This document shows positions 24,707-33,184 of a stretch of 64,000 bases of DNA, piece after piece; position 1 is the stretch's first letter; every line of letters starts with the position of its first letter. Where the stretch lies: NCBI RefSeq assembly GCF_023074075.1, contig NZ_JADPKT010000053.1, positions 62,001 through 126,000 of the forward strand, written 5' to 3'. The position numbers were made by a program, and so were the translations under genes. The DNA is from Bradyrhizobium sp. 138. GTDB taxonomy: Bacteria > Pseudomonadota > Alphaproteobacteria > Rhizobiales > Xanthobacteraceae. The notes under the pieces are model-generated. The model was not told the origin of the DNA. It ran no database searches and saw nothing but the letters and a program-made list of their open reading frames with translations.

Positions 24707-26497
24707 TTACGTTTGAGCCGCCTCAAAGATCCAGGCACCCGGCCTCGGGTCCGTTCCGGCCGCATAGAGCCGCAGCCTGGCTCCGAGTTTGGACACCACG
24801 GCGCTCCCTTCTGCTGGGAAAAATTTGGGATCCACCACACCGGCCGGCAGGCTCGACAGAATCTTGAATTCAGTCGCGTGCCGCTTCCGGCGAGCCTTCT
24901 GCGCATAGATGGTGTTAGGTCCATCTGAAATCGTCAGAATGTCGCCCTTCAAGATGACCGTGAGATTCTCGAATCCCTTGTCCTCCTTCGGGATGCTCGG
25001 CGACTTCGGATCAGAAAAGCTGAGATGATTCTGCATCTCGACCGAGAAATCGGCCAGATCCGGACCTTCTTCCTTTTCCAAGACATCGAACACGCTCTGC
25101 GCGATGGTGCGGCCGAGCGGCACGCCGCCGATATTGTCCGTCTGCGTCAATAATCCGTCGGCGTCATTGGCGGTCGTGCCGTCAAACCGCCAGTGAACGC
25201 CAAGGTAAACGCGACTGACGGCATTCTCGTACATGGCGTCGAGCAGCCGATCATATCGCCGCAAATGCCGCGTCCGGCGCGTTCCATCGGAATCGTGGCT
25301 CAGCCCGTTGAGCTCGTCGGACACGAGGCTGAATCCGACCTTATCGGCCTGACCTCTTGGCACCCCGAAGTACAATCGCAATGTTTCGAACACGGCGCCG
25401 CCGAACGAGGCATGTCCTGATGGATAAGCGGGGAAGTGTGGCGTGAAGTTTCTCTTGGCCGTATTTGTGCTGGGGGCGCCGACGGGCTCCCAGAACGGAT
25501 CCGCATCGACATCGATCGACCTGCTCGAGTTTGGTCCCGGTCCAAGGCCTTGCCCGCGCTCGCGAATGCCGATCACGGGCCGCCACAAATTGTAACAGTA
25601 CTTGTGATACCAAGCGTCGATCCCGGCCTCCGCCATCGCGATATTCACCAGCGCCAAGACGCGAAGGTTCTCTATCAAACGTTCGGTAGCGGGCTTCGTC
25701 CTGTTGCGATCGTCGAGAATCGCGACGACGATCTGATTATAGAGGCGCGGCGGCGTGCCGATCTGCGCTGCGCCATCATAGGCCCAGTACAGCCCGATGG
25801 CGGTCTCGTCGGCAGTTCGGCTGCTGCCCGCGCGGCGGCCTTTCTCTTTGGCCTCTCGGTAGTGTTTCAGATATTGGGCATCGTTCTCGTCGAGAACTTT
25901 GTCGCGACAACCGGGAGGCTCGGCCAAAGGCGCATGATCAGCCAACACGAAGTGCCGTGTCCCGCCATAGGCTTGGCCGAGCAGACCCTGCTCGTCGTTG
26001 AACGGGTCTGCCCTGTGGTGCCCATTCAGTTGGGAAAAGACCGCCGACTTGGACACGTCAGAGCCGTCCATGGTGCGATCATCGAGCACATTACGGCCAA
26101 CGCGCGCGCCGAACGTATCGGCAAGCATTGCATCCTTACCGAGTGCAGGCATCGCTCCGCGCAAACCAACCTCGAACCGATCGATCTGCGACGGATACAG
26201 ATCGCTCAAAACGACAAACGCGGCGCGTGAGACCGAGGCCACGATGTCTTCGATTCCGACGCCCGCAGGCAGCGTGATCCGATTTGCCGGCAGGATAGGC
26301 TCGTAGCTTTTCGGATTCAGATCCGATCCTGGCGGGACCAGCCCGAAATAAGCATCATGCATGGCGATGTGAACCATCGCCAGCGCACGCGAACTCAACG
26401 TCGGTCCGCGCTGATTTCGTGCCGCCATGCCACCGGTATGATCGTTGCGGTTTGCCTCGAGCGCGACGTTGTTCCAGTAGAGCGCTATGTCGGTCAT
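24707..26497 (-). CDS. Vanadium-dependent haloperoxidase family protein
   Basis: 596 residues. All vanadate ligands of the chloroperoxidase fold can be placed: K299-x6-R306-P (KYCYNLWRP), PSGH at 359-362, and S428-R429-x5-H435-x3-D (SRVYLGVHWRFD). Such enzymes oxidise halides with hydrogen peroxide; homologues with altered pockets act as phosphatases. No signal peptide is visible, so it is probably cytoplasmic. GGAGAG ahead of the ATG at 26497 sets the start. Second, smaller vanadate-fold protein at 28850. Its real substrate is unknown. Confidence 0.9.
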   Translation of the reverse strand: MTDIALYWNNVALEANRNDHTGGMAARNQRGPTLSSRALAMVHIAMHDAYFGLVPPGSDLNPKSYEPILPANRITLPAGVGIEDIVASVSRAAFVVLSDLYPSQIDRFEVGLRGAMPALGKDAMLADTFGARVGRNVLDDRTMDGSDVSKSAVFSQLNGHHRADPFNDEQGLLGQAYGGTRHFVLADHAPLAEPPGCRDKVLDENDAQYLKHYREAKEKGRRAGSSRTADETAIGLYWAYDGAAQIGTPPRLYNQIVVAILDDRNRTKPATERLIENLRVLALVNIAMAEAGIDAWYHKYCYNLWRPVIGIRERGQGLGPGPNSSRSIDVDADPFWEPVGAPSTNTAKRNFTPHFPAYPSGHASFGGAVFETLRLYFGVPRGQADKVGFSLVSDELNGLSHDSDGTRRTRHLRRYDRLLDAMYENAVSRVYLGVHWRFDGTTANDADGLLTQTDNIGGVPLGRTIAQSVFDVLEKEEGPDLADFSVEMQNHLSFSDPKSPSIPKEDKGFENLTVILKGDILTISDGPNTIYAQKARRKRHATEFKILSSLPAGVVDPKFFPAEGSAVVSKLGARLRLYAAGTDPRPGAWIFEAAQT

Positions 26498-26600
26498 GGG
26501 ACTCTCCATCGTTTAATGAAAATGCATAGACAGCTATTGCGTCGCGTTCGTTGCGCGGCCGCGACAATCAAATCACTCGCGAGCTATCCTCCGGAAGAAG

Positions 26601-26622
26601 GCCGTCCCGCTTCCGGGACGGC
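26601..26622. terminator. Perfect 9-bp hairpin, possible terminator
   Basis: GCCGTCCCG-CTTC-CGGGACGGC in the 307-base gap between two minus-strand genes (26498-26804). There is no clear T-run on either side, so rho-independent function is uncertain. Nothing else was recognised in this gap. Confidence 0.4.
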
Positions 26623-26804
26623 AGTTTGCGGGAGGAATGCACGCAGTCACGGGCCTCTACGTCAGCTCGTTACACCGAGCGCGAACTAATCACGGAGTTC
26701 GGTTGGAGATGCGTGAAATAAATGTGAGAAAATTTGCCGTCGCGGCGATCGCACGTCATGTCATTGGCGATCCTGTTCCGCGAACAAAGACGCCACTCTG
26801 CCGA

Positions 26805-27062
26805 TCATCGCGACGTCGGGTCGCGATCGCGCGGACCGATGTCCTGCTCGCCGATGCGGTCGGCGAGCATTACCAGCCATTTCACGGTGTCGCGCTGAAG
26901 CGGAGAGAGGTCCGCGCGCCGGGCGATCGCAGCGGCGATTTCGCGAAAGTCGGACCATCGCCTGTAGAAGTCGATGAGGTCCTGAGGAGGCTCCTTTCGA
27001 AGGCGACGAGACCCGCTACCTCTGGTGCTCTCGCGTCGCGGACGTTTCGAAGGAATTCTCAT
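26805..27062 (-). CDS. Small conserved hypothetical protein (85 aa)
   Basis: 85 residues. The N-terminus is basic and Ser/Arg-rich (MRIPSKRPRRESTRGSGSRRLRK). The conserved part reads PQDLIDFYRRWSDFREIAAAIARR, then LQRDTVKWLVMLADRIGEQDI, a helical pattern I recall from Bradyrhizobium and Rhodopseudomonas small proteins of unknown function. The frame is open upstream to 27272 but only from 27062 does the sequence look conserved. Divergent from the SARP-like regulator. Confidence 0.6.
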   Translation of the reverse strand: MRIPSKRPRRESTRGSGSRRLRKEPPQDLIDFYRRWSDFREIAAAIARRADLSPLQRDTVKWLVMLADRIGEQDIGPRDRDPTSR

Positions 27063-27179
27063 CACGCCAAGGCTAGCCCGGGTAGCGTGCCTTGCCTCGT
27101 GAAAAAAGCGTGAAACTGCTTGGAAGCCTACAAGCTCAATGTTAGGTTGCCGAACGATCCATTTGGCGGGGTGGGGCAG

Positions 27180-28823
27180 GTGGACACCAAGCGCATCGAA
27201 ATCGGCCTGTTCGGAGCGTGCGTCGTGCGCTCCGCTACGCGTGGCCGCTTCGAGATAACCGGAGCGAAGCACAAGGGGTTGTTTGCTCTGCTTGCGACCG
27301 CTCCCTTTGGACGTCGCACGCGGTCCTTTCTTCAGGACACACTATGGGGCACGGCCTGCTACGACACCGGCCGCCAGAGTCTGCGGCGGGCGCTTACAGA
27401 TATCAGGCAGATCATGGGAGATGCGTTCTCCGAAGTCCTGACGAGTACGAACTCCGACATTACTCTCGATCTTTCCCGGGTCTCTTTTATCGGCAGGCCG
27501 GGGGGCGGCGAATTGCTCGAAGGACTGGTTATTCGCGAGGACGGCTTTGGCCGGTGGCTTCGCGCTTTGCGTCTCAACCAGGAGCAGATCTATTCGCTCT
27601 ACAGCCTCGCATCGCAGCCGCCGCCGGCACCCATGCTGCCCTCGGTGGCCGTGCTGCCATTCCGAACCATCACCGGATCTGCGGGGCATGGCGTGCTCGG
27701 TGACTGGCTCGCCGAAGAGGCGTGCCGCTCACTGTCGCGCTCCAACTTGATAGCTGTGATCTCGCACCTGTCCAGCCGCGCGCTTGATCATCACACGGTT
27801 GACATCTCCGAAATCCGCACTCGGTTGGCCGTCGACTATTGCGTTGCAGGCACCTTGCGGGTCGCTTCCGACGAGATCGTGCTAGACGCCGACCTGCTGG
27901 ACGTTGTCTCCGGACGCATTCTCTGGACCCGGCAATTTGTAGGGCCGCACGAGACATTCCTGAAAAGGTCGGCCGAAGGCATTTCCGAGATCGTGGTTGC
28001 CGTCGGTCGAGCAATCGCGGACGATACGATCGCGCATGTCGCTGGCCGGCACCTGAGGGAGATCGATGATCATCGGCTTCTCCTTGCAGGCGTCGATCTC
28101 ATGCACCGCCCTTCTCTTCGGGACTTTGCCAAGTCGCGCGAACTCATCGAAGAAGCGCTCCGCCGAGCTCCGCACTCCGCCGAAACGTATGCGTGGTTTG
28201 GCAAGTGGCACGTGCTCAGCGTCTTCAACGGCTGGAGCACGGACCCGAAAAGAGACACTGAGTGCGCCGTAGGGTGCACGGCGCGCTCCCTTGATATCGA
28301 TCCGGAGAACGCCTTTGCGCTGACCATCGACGGATTTGCTCAGAACAACCTGTTGCGCCGCCTGGATACAGCGCGGGAGCGCTATTCGGCCGCCTTGCGC
28401 TTCAATCCGAATGAACCACTTGCCTGGTTGCTGAGCGGCGCACTGCACGCTTTCCAGGACGAGGCGGATGCGGCTGTCAGCGCGACCGAAAGGGCGCGGC
28501 GCCTCTCTCCAATCGATCCGTTTCAGTATTTTTACGAGTCGCTTACCGCAAGCGCCCTTCTCGTGGCGTGCCGCTACGAAGAGTCGCTGTCATTTGCCAA
28601 TAGATCCTTGCAACGACACGACAGGCACATTTCGACCCTCCGAACCAAGATTGCAGCTCTGCACTATCTCGATCGCGGGGCGGAGGCTCGGACCATCGCC
28701 ACCGAGATCGTGCGCCGCCACCCCGATTTCAACGTCGCCGACTATTTGCGCGGTCACCCGGCCGGCGATCACGCGAGCGGACGCCGGGTCGCAGCGGCTT
28801 TGCAAGCAGCGGGGATTCCATAA
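27180..28823 (+). CDS. SARP-like transcriptional regulator with TPR domain
   Basis: About 547 residues. Residues 5-100 form an OmpR/SARP-type winged helix: EITGAKHKGLFALLATAPFGRRTR, LQDTLWG and SLRRALTDIRQIMGDAF. A middle PSVAVLPFRTI...GTLRVASDEIVLDADLLDVVSGRILWTRQF segment resembles the TolB/FlgO-like module of CadC- or adenylate-cyclase-type regulators. The C-terminal ~270 residues are TPR helices. No TM helix, so a cytoplasmic regulator. GTG 27180 is the likeliest start; the frame extends to TTG 27120. Its position upstream of the PAP2-subtilase pair (26-base gap) suggests it controls them. Confidence 0.82.
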   Translation: MDTKRIEIGLFGACVVRSATRGRFEITGAKHKGLFALLATAPFGRRTRSFLQDTLWGTACYDTGRQSLRRALTDIRQIMGDAFSEVLTSTNSDITLDLSRVSFIGRPGGGELLEGLVIREDGFGRWLRALRLNQEQIYSLYSLASQPPPAPMLPSVAVLPFRTITGSAGHGVLGDWLAEEACRSLSRSNLIAVISHLSSRALDHHTVDISEIRTRLAVDYCVAGTLRVASDEIVLDADLLDVVSGRILWTRQFVGPHETFLKRSAEGISEIVVAVGRAIADDTIAHVAGRHLREIDDHRLLLAGVDLMHRPSLRDFAKSRELIEEALRRAPHSAETYAWFGKWHVLSVFNGWSTDPKRDTECAVGCTARSLDIDPENAFALTIDGFAQNNLLRRLDTARERYSAALRFNPNEPLAWLLSGALHAFQDEADAAVSATERARRLSPIDPFQYFYESLTASALLVACRYEESLSFANRSLQRHDRHISTLRTKIAALHYLDRGAEARTIATEIVRRHPDFNVADYLRGHPAGDHASGRRVAAALQAAGIP

Positions 28824-28849
28824 GACCATTTCAGCACGAGGGGGCATAA

Positions 28850-29956
28850 ATGTCGCAACTTGGGGGATTCGGTGGGTTTGGAGGATTTGGCGGGTTTGGG
28901 GGATTCGGAGGGTTTGGAGGGTTTGGAGGTTTCGGAGGGTTCGGCGGACTGAACTTCAGCGGCCTTGGTCCATTTCTCGGATCAGGCGCCGACCCGATTT
29001 ACGACCCCTCGCTGGTGCATGGTTTGCAAATCACCGAGCAGTCGGTCACGCATGTAGCGAACCGGCTGCCAAGCCCGACAGCTCGTGAGCTCACGTTCTC
29101 CGCGGCGGAAAATATGCGTCTGTGGGCCGATTGGGTCAGATCCTCCATCTACGTCACAGACTTCCTCAGGCAATTTGACTGGCAGATCAACGATCGGTCA
29201 GAAAGCATAGTCCTCCGCTACGGCCGGCGCGACTTCGTCATCTTCAACCGGCCCTCGATGGACACGTTCAAGCAGCAGCTGGACGTCATGCGCAAATACC
29301 TTGATCAGCGGCCCGATCGCACGCCCGAGGTGATGACGCAGCTCAGCTTTCCCACGCCCTATTTCGCAATGATTGTCGGCTTGCAAACAAACCATCGTTT
29401 CACTTCAGAGCTGATCGCAATGACGCAGGTGCTCGCGTCCCATGTAACCATGGTCGCGAAACACCAACTGGCCTGTCGCCGCCCTGCGCATATCGACGCA
29501 ACGGTGATGCCCATGATTCCGATACCGGCTCATGGCAGCTTTCCGAGCGCACACGCAACCGAGGCCTATGCGGTCGCCGAAGTGCTCTGTAGCTTCGTCG
29601 AGCTCCACAAGCGCCATTTCGCCGATTTCGAACGCCGGCAGGCCCTGCTGCGCAAGCTGGCCGAGCGCATCGCCGTCAACAGGACCGTCGCCGGCATGCA
29701 TTTCCCGATCGACACCTGGGCCGGCGCTATCCTCGGACGAGCGGTCGGTCAGATCATCCTCGGAAAATGCGGAATGAACGTCCGCGTGGCGTCTTACGCG
29801 TACTCGGCACAGGGAGAGCGTGACTTCTCGGGAAGCCAGTTCGCGCGCGGCGCCAACAAGGCGTTCGGCGTTGCTCGCAGGGGAAGTTTCAAGCCCAATC
29901 CAAGCCAGTCCTTCGAGTGGTTATGGCGACAAGCCGGCACGGAGTTCGTGCGATGA
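28850..29956 (+). CDS. PAP2/vanadium-haloperoxidase-fold protein with N-terminal Gly-Gly-Phe repeat
   Basis: 368 residues. After MSQL come nine GGF triplets and a GGL, then a helical body with the vanadate or phosphate pocket: K204-x6-R211-P (KHQLACRRP), PSAH at 232-235 (Gly of PSGH replaced by Ala), and N277-R278-x5-H284-x3-D288 (NRTVAGMHFPID). It could be a phosphatase or haloperoxidase. There is no signal peptide and no clear TM helix. Its stop overlaps the subtilase start in ATGA, implying coupled synthesis. A GAGGGGGC ribosome site precedes the ATG. Confidence 0.85.
   Translation: MSQLGGFGGFGGFGGFGGFGGFGGFGGFGGFGGLNFSGLGPFLGSGADPIYDPSLVHGLQITEQSVTHVANRLPSPTARELTFSAAENMRLWADWVRSSIYVTDFLRQFDWQINDRSESIVLRYGRRDFVIFNRPSMDTFKQQLDVMRKYLDQRPDRTPEVMTQLSFPTPYFAMIVGLQTNHRFTSELIAMTQVLASHVTMVAKHQLACRRPAHIDATVMPMIPIPAHGSFPSAHATEAYAVAEVLCSFVELHKRHFADFERRQALLRKLAERIAVNRTVAGMHFPIDTWAGAILGRAVGQIILGKCGMNVRVASYAYSAQGERDFSGSQFARGANKAFGVARRGSFKPNPSQSFEWLWRQAGTEFVR
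28862..28942 (+). repeat. In-frame 9-bp tandem repeat encoding (GGF)9
   Basis: Nine units of GGN-GGN-TTY with synonymous changes between units. The period of nine keeps the reading frame, so copy number could vary by slippage without breaking the gene. Confidence 0.9.
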
Positions 29957-32151
29957 CCGGGCGGAGACACAGGCGACGGGCCTTGATCTACCGCTTACCA
30001 GACGGCCTGGGTCCCTACGATGTCTGGAATTTTGGAAGCGGCAGGGCTTACGCACCGTCGAGTGCGCGATTGGCATCACGCCGATACCTCACCGCAATTG
30101 CCGCGCTCCAGGATTATCCGGGCGGTGCCGAATCCAAGTTTCCCCGGAGAGCCGGCAGGAGTTCCAACCGCGTCTGGCTCCCCACACTCTGGAAGCCGGG
30201 CAAGAGAGGCGAAGGCGGCAAGTCGCTGGGCCTCATGTTCCTTCCCTTTGTCGTAAGCAAGCCTGCCAGGCAGGCAAAGAGTGACGAGCATCCGGAGGCG
30301 CTTCGCAAGCGCCTGTTCGCGGGACTGCGGCAAGGAAGAATTCGGCGGTATCTTGCCTCCGAGAATATCGCCGGGACACGTTTCCGTGCCGGCTTGCCGG
30401 TGACAGATAGGGCGATGAAACCCGAGCTTCCCGGCGAGCCGACGGCACCGGCATGGCGCCCCGACGCGCAGCTGCGTGCCCGGATCGGACAGCAAAAGCG
30501 AATTACCGTCATCGCAGTGATCGATGACGGGATACCGTTCGCTCACCGAAACTTTCGCGATGCGAGCGGAAAGCATACTCGCGTCGAGTTCTGCTGGCTG
30601 CAGTCAGCCTTGCCCGATCGGCAACAAACAAGCGTGCTGTTCGGCCGCGAGTATACGCGTGCGCAGATCGAGGGATACATTGCCAGCCATGGCGACGACG
30701 AGGATGAACTCTACGATGCAGCGGGCTCGGTGGAAGACACCGAGAGCCTTGCGAGCATGCTTCGGCGGCATACGACTCATGGTGCGCATGTCATGGATCT
30801 GGCCACAGGTTACCGGCCTGAGCGCGATGCGGCACCAGCTGAAGAAATCCGTATTATAGCCGTCCAACTGCCCAACCTGCTGACGATGGACACGTCAGGT
30901 ATCGGCAAGGACATGTATCTCTTGTCCGCATTGCACTACATCTTCAACCGTGCGGAAATGATTGCCGAGGGATATGCGATCGACCGAGCGCGCCTCGTGG
31001 TTAACTTCAGCTACGGGTATTTCGGCGGTCCCCATGACGGCCGATTCGACATCGAGGAGGCGATTAGCGAACTGGTGAAGAAGCGCCGTGAGACCGTCGG
31101 TCCAACCGCTCTCGTGCTCCCGGCCGGCAACAGCTTTCTGGATCGCCTGCACGCGAGCATTGCCGACTCGGAGTTCACCAGAGGTGAAGTGAGGCTACCG
31201 TGGCGCCTCCAGCCCAATGACCGCACACCGAACTATGTCGAGATATGGTTTCCCGAGAACTTCAATCCAACCGGCTATAAGGTCGAATTGCTTGACCCAA
31301 TGGGAGTGAAGCGTGGACGGATCGCCTTCCTGCGCGCCGGTCTAGCCAAGGTCATATCACTGGTGGATGAGGACGGCCGCGCCATCGGACAGATGAGTGT
31401 CGATGAGCATCGTCGGGGGCTTCGCTGGCGCGTGCTGATAGCGACTGCGCCTTCGGAGCCCGAGTGCCCGGATTCCCCTGCCGTTCAGTCCGGACTCTGG
31501 ACGATCGCGATCAAACGCGAGCGCAAGGCTCCAAAGCTGGCCAAAGAATCAATCAGATGCTGGATCCAGAGAGACACGGACCCCGCCAGCTTGAGGTCGG
31601 GAGCCCGCCAAAGCTATTTCGATGATGGTGACAACGCTCTCTATGGCGTTTTGGGAGCTCCCCTTGAAGTCGATACCTATAGCGCGCTCGTTCGACGATT
31701 CGGCAGCTTAAACGGTCTCGCAACTTCCAAGGAGGCAATCGCCGTGGCCGGCTACAGGCTCGCGTCCGGGTCGAGCTTTTCGTTGGAGAACTCCGCACCT
31801 GCCGCCTATAGCTGCGCCGGCATACAGAAATCCGGATGGCCTGAGGCCAGAGTTACATGCTCGTCGATGTCTGACCGCTCCAAGGTCCTGCCGGGGACCG
31901 TGGCCGCCGGGGTGCGCAGCGGAACGCGATCGGTGATGCAGGGTACCAGCATGGCTGCGCCATTCGTAGCTCGACAACTCGCAATGACGTTCGTCTCAGC
32001 TAGCGACGAGGATGTCTTGGCGGCCGAGCGCGAGAATTATCGAAGTCTCTTGCATGGCCAAGAACAGCGCCATCGCAGCTTGAAGAAGGACCGGCTCGGA
32101 GAGGTACTTGTGCCGCCGCATTGGCAGCCCAGTATCGAAATTCAAGACTGA
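29953..32151 (+). CDS. Leaderless subtilisin-like (S8) serine protease
   Basis: 732 residues. The catalytic residues are D191 (VIAVIDDGIPFAH), H276 (TTHGAHVMDLATG), oxyanion N394 (VLPAGNS) and S667 (MQGTSMAAPFVAR). A basic N-terminal ~185-residue region of unknown fold precedes the protease, and about 270 residues separate Asn and Ser, containing a beta-rich insert, much longer than usual. There is no signal peptide, so it likely acts in the cytoplasm. It overlaps the PAP2-fold gene by four bases. Its target is unknown; its partner protein is the first guess. Confidence 0.9.
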   Translation: MTGRRHRRRALIYRLPDGLGPYDVWNFGSGRAYAPSSARLASRRYLTAIAALQDYPGGAESKFPRRAGRSSNRVWLPTLWKPGKRGEGGKSLGLMFLPFVVSKPARQAKSDEHPEALRKRLFAGLRQGRIRRYLASENIAGTRFRAGLPVTDRAMKPELPGEPTAPAWRPDAQLRARIGQQKRITVIAVIDDGIPFAHRNFRDASGKHTRVEFCWLQSALPDRQQTSVLFGREYTRAQIEGYIASHGDDEDELYDAAGSVEDTESLASMLRRHTTHGAHVMDLATGYRPERDAAPAEEIRIIAVQLPNLLTMDTSGIGKDMYLLSALHYIFNRAEMIAEGYAIDRARLVVNFSYGYFGGPHDGRFDIEEAISELVKKRRETVGPTALVLPAGNSFLDRLHASIADSEFTRGEVRLPWRLQPNDRTPNYVEIWFPENFNPTGYKVELLDPMGVKRGRIAFLRAGLAKVISLVDEDGRAIGQMSVDEHRRGLRWRVLIATAPSEPECPDSPAVQSGLWTIAIKRERKAPKLAKESIRCWIQRDTDPASLRSGARQSYFDDGDNALYGVLGAPLEVDTYSALVRRFGSLNGLATSKEAIAVAGYRLASGSSFSLENSAPAAYSCAGIQKSGWPEARVTCSSMSDRSKVLPGTVAAGVRSGTRSVMQGTSMAAPFVARQLAMTFVSASDEDVLAAERENYRSLLHGQEQRHRSLKKDRLGEVLVPPHWQPSIEIQD

Positions 32152-32434
32152 CCCAAAAATTGAGAAGTCGCGCAGAGGCACTGCGCGCTAAGCGTCACCT
32201 CGAGCTAAATCGCAGGCCGGGTAGAAGATCGTCGAGTCGGGGCTGTCCGCTGGGCGAACTGCAGGACGACGCCGATTGCGCACAAGTGCATCATTTCGGC
32301 TGGTCGTCCGATTGCTCGTCGTAACACCCTACTCTACGGTGAGGGCGTAAGCGACCTGCCCAAGTAGCTTCCGCGGTATTTCTTGGGATGAAACCACAGG
32401 GAATGAGCCAAATGGTCGATGTCATGCACAACGT

Positions 32435-32600
32435 CGTTTAGCTCGATTTTGGACCGAGCATTAGAAGCTCCATTTCCAAGCGCGCCCAAGAACTTCGCAG
32501 GAATAGAGTTACTTACATAACGAACTCAGCAGCTTAAGCACTGGCTGGAGCGGGAGGGATCGAACCACCGAATGGCGGAATCAAAATCAGTTTGATTACC
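32435..32600. repeat. Long imperfect direct repeat, left copy (island boundary)
   Basis: Aligns with 44038-44201 over about 165 bases at roughly four of five positions, with small gaps. Long identical runs include GCGGGAGGGATCGAACC and CCGAATGGCGGAATCAAAAT. It comprises about 105 bases lying downstream of the tRNA plus the tRNA 3' half. It is in the same orientation as the right copy. Confidence 0.85.
32542..32600 (-). pseudogene. tRNA-Gln relic (3' part only)
   Basis: On the minus strand, the CCA end, acceptor strand, T arm and anticodon-loop side of tRNA-Gln(TTG) are recognisable compared with 44143-44217. The T stem is mismatched (C to A at the AACCACCG site), the anticodon stem is broken and the 5' half is missing. 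It is not a functional tRNA; it looks like an att-site remnant. Confidence 0.75.
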
Positions 32601-32769
32601 CAACAACCTCAAGGCGCATTTGGAAAAAACGACCAAATCACGCTCTAGCAATTTCAATAGCTTGGCAGCCGTTTCCAAATGAAAAACAGTTCTTCACGGG
32701 GGATCAGTCCCGGCAAGATCTGGGAGGGAGCTGCGCCGCCGCGCTCAAGAGCTGTTTTCGCATCGCCGG

Positions 32770-32988
32770 TCACCCGTGCGTGAAGTCGCCGGGTTTCAAG
32801 CCGAGTGCTTTGACGGCAGCTTCCGGAAGCAGTCCGTACGCTTCAACCCTTTCATTCGGGGCCATCATGGCCGCAATGATCGCCGCGGCCTTGATCGGAT
32901 CTCCTTCGGCCACGAAAAAGACCGAGCGAACCGGTGGGCCGCCACCTAGGGGTTCAGTTGTTACCAGGACAACCTGACCATTTGCCAT
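32770..32988 (-). CDS. Small hypothetical protein (72 aa)
   Basis: 72 residues: MANGQVVLVTTEPLGGGPPV, then SVFFVAEGDPIKAAAIIAAMM and a C-terminal VKALGLKPGDFTHG. The alternation of strands and helices suggests a compact folded domain. AAGAGAG lies just before the ATG. No family recognised with confidence. It is divergent from the dehydrogenase operon and the first gene inside the proposed island. Confidence 0.65.
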   Translation of the reverse strand: MANGQVVLVTTEPLGGGPPVRSVFFVAEGDPIKAAAIIAAMMAPNERVEAYGLLPEAAVKALGLKPGDFTHG

Positions 32989-33096
32989 GCTCTCTTATAC
33001 CGCCGTCGCTGCGTCGTTTCCACGACCGTGTGGATCGATCGCCGCAAACCCGCAGTGCAGCAACAACCAGGCGCGCATCAAGTCGGACCCGCCATA

Positions 33097-33128
33097 GTCT
33101 TGCGTTGTCTCGGTCTTGCGTTGTCTCG
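33097..33128. repeat. Perfect 16-bp tandem duplication
   Basis: GTCTTGCGTTGTCTCG occurs twice head to tail in the leader region upstream of the E1 alpha gene. Confidence 0.9.
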
Positions 33129-33184
33129 GCACAACCACCAACTGAATAAGTTATAGAAGGCACAATCGCTCCGGGAGCGAGAGC

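Larger units (their letters stand above)
32152..32769. other. 618-base intergenic region with decayed sequence
   Basis: No credible gene. It is visibly richer in A and T than its neighbours and holds the left copy of the long direct repeat and a tRNA-Gln relic (see next entries). Confidence 0.7.

Noticed and set aside
28862..28942. CRISPR-like array
   Set aside because: Repeats are 9 bp, contiguous, no spacers, and in frame in a coding sequence. No CRISPR array was seen anywhere.
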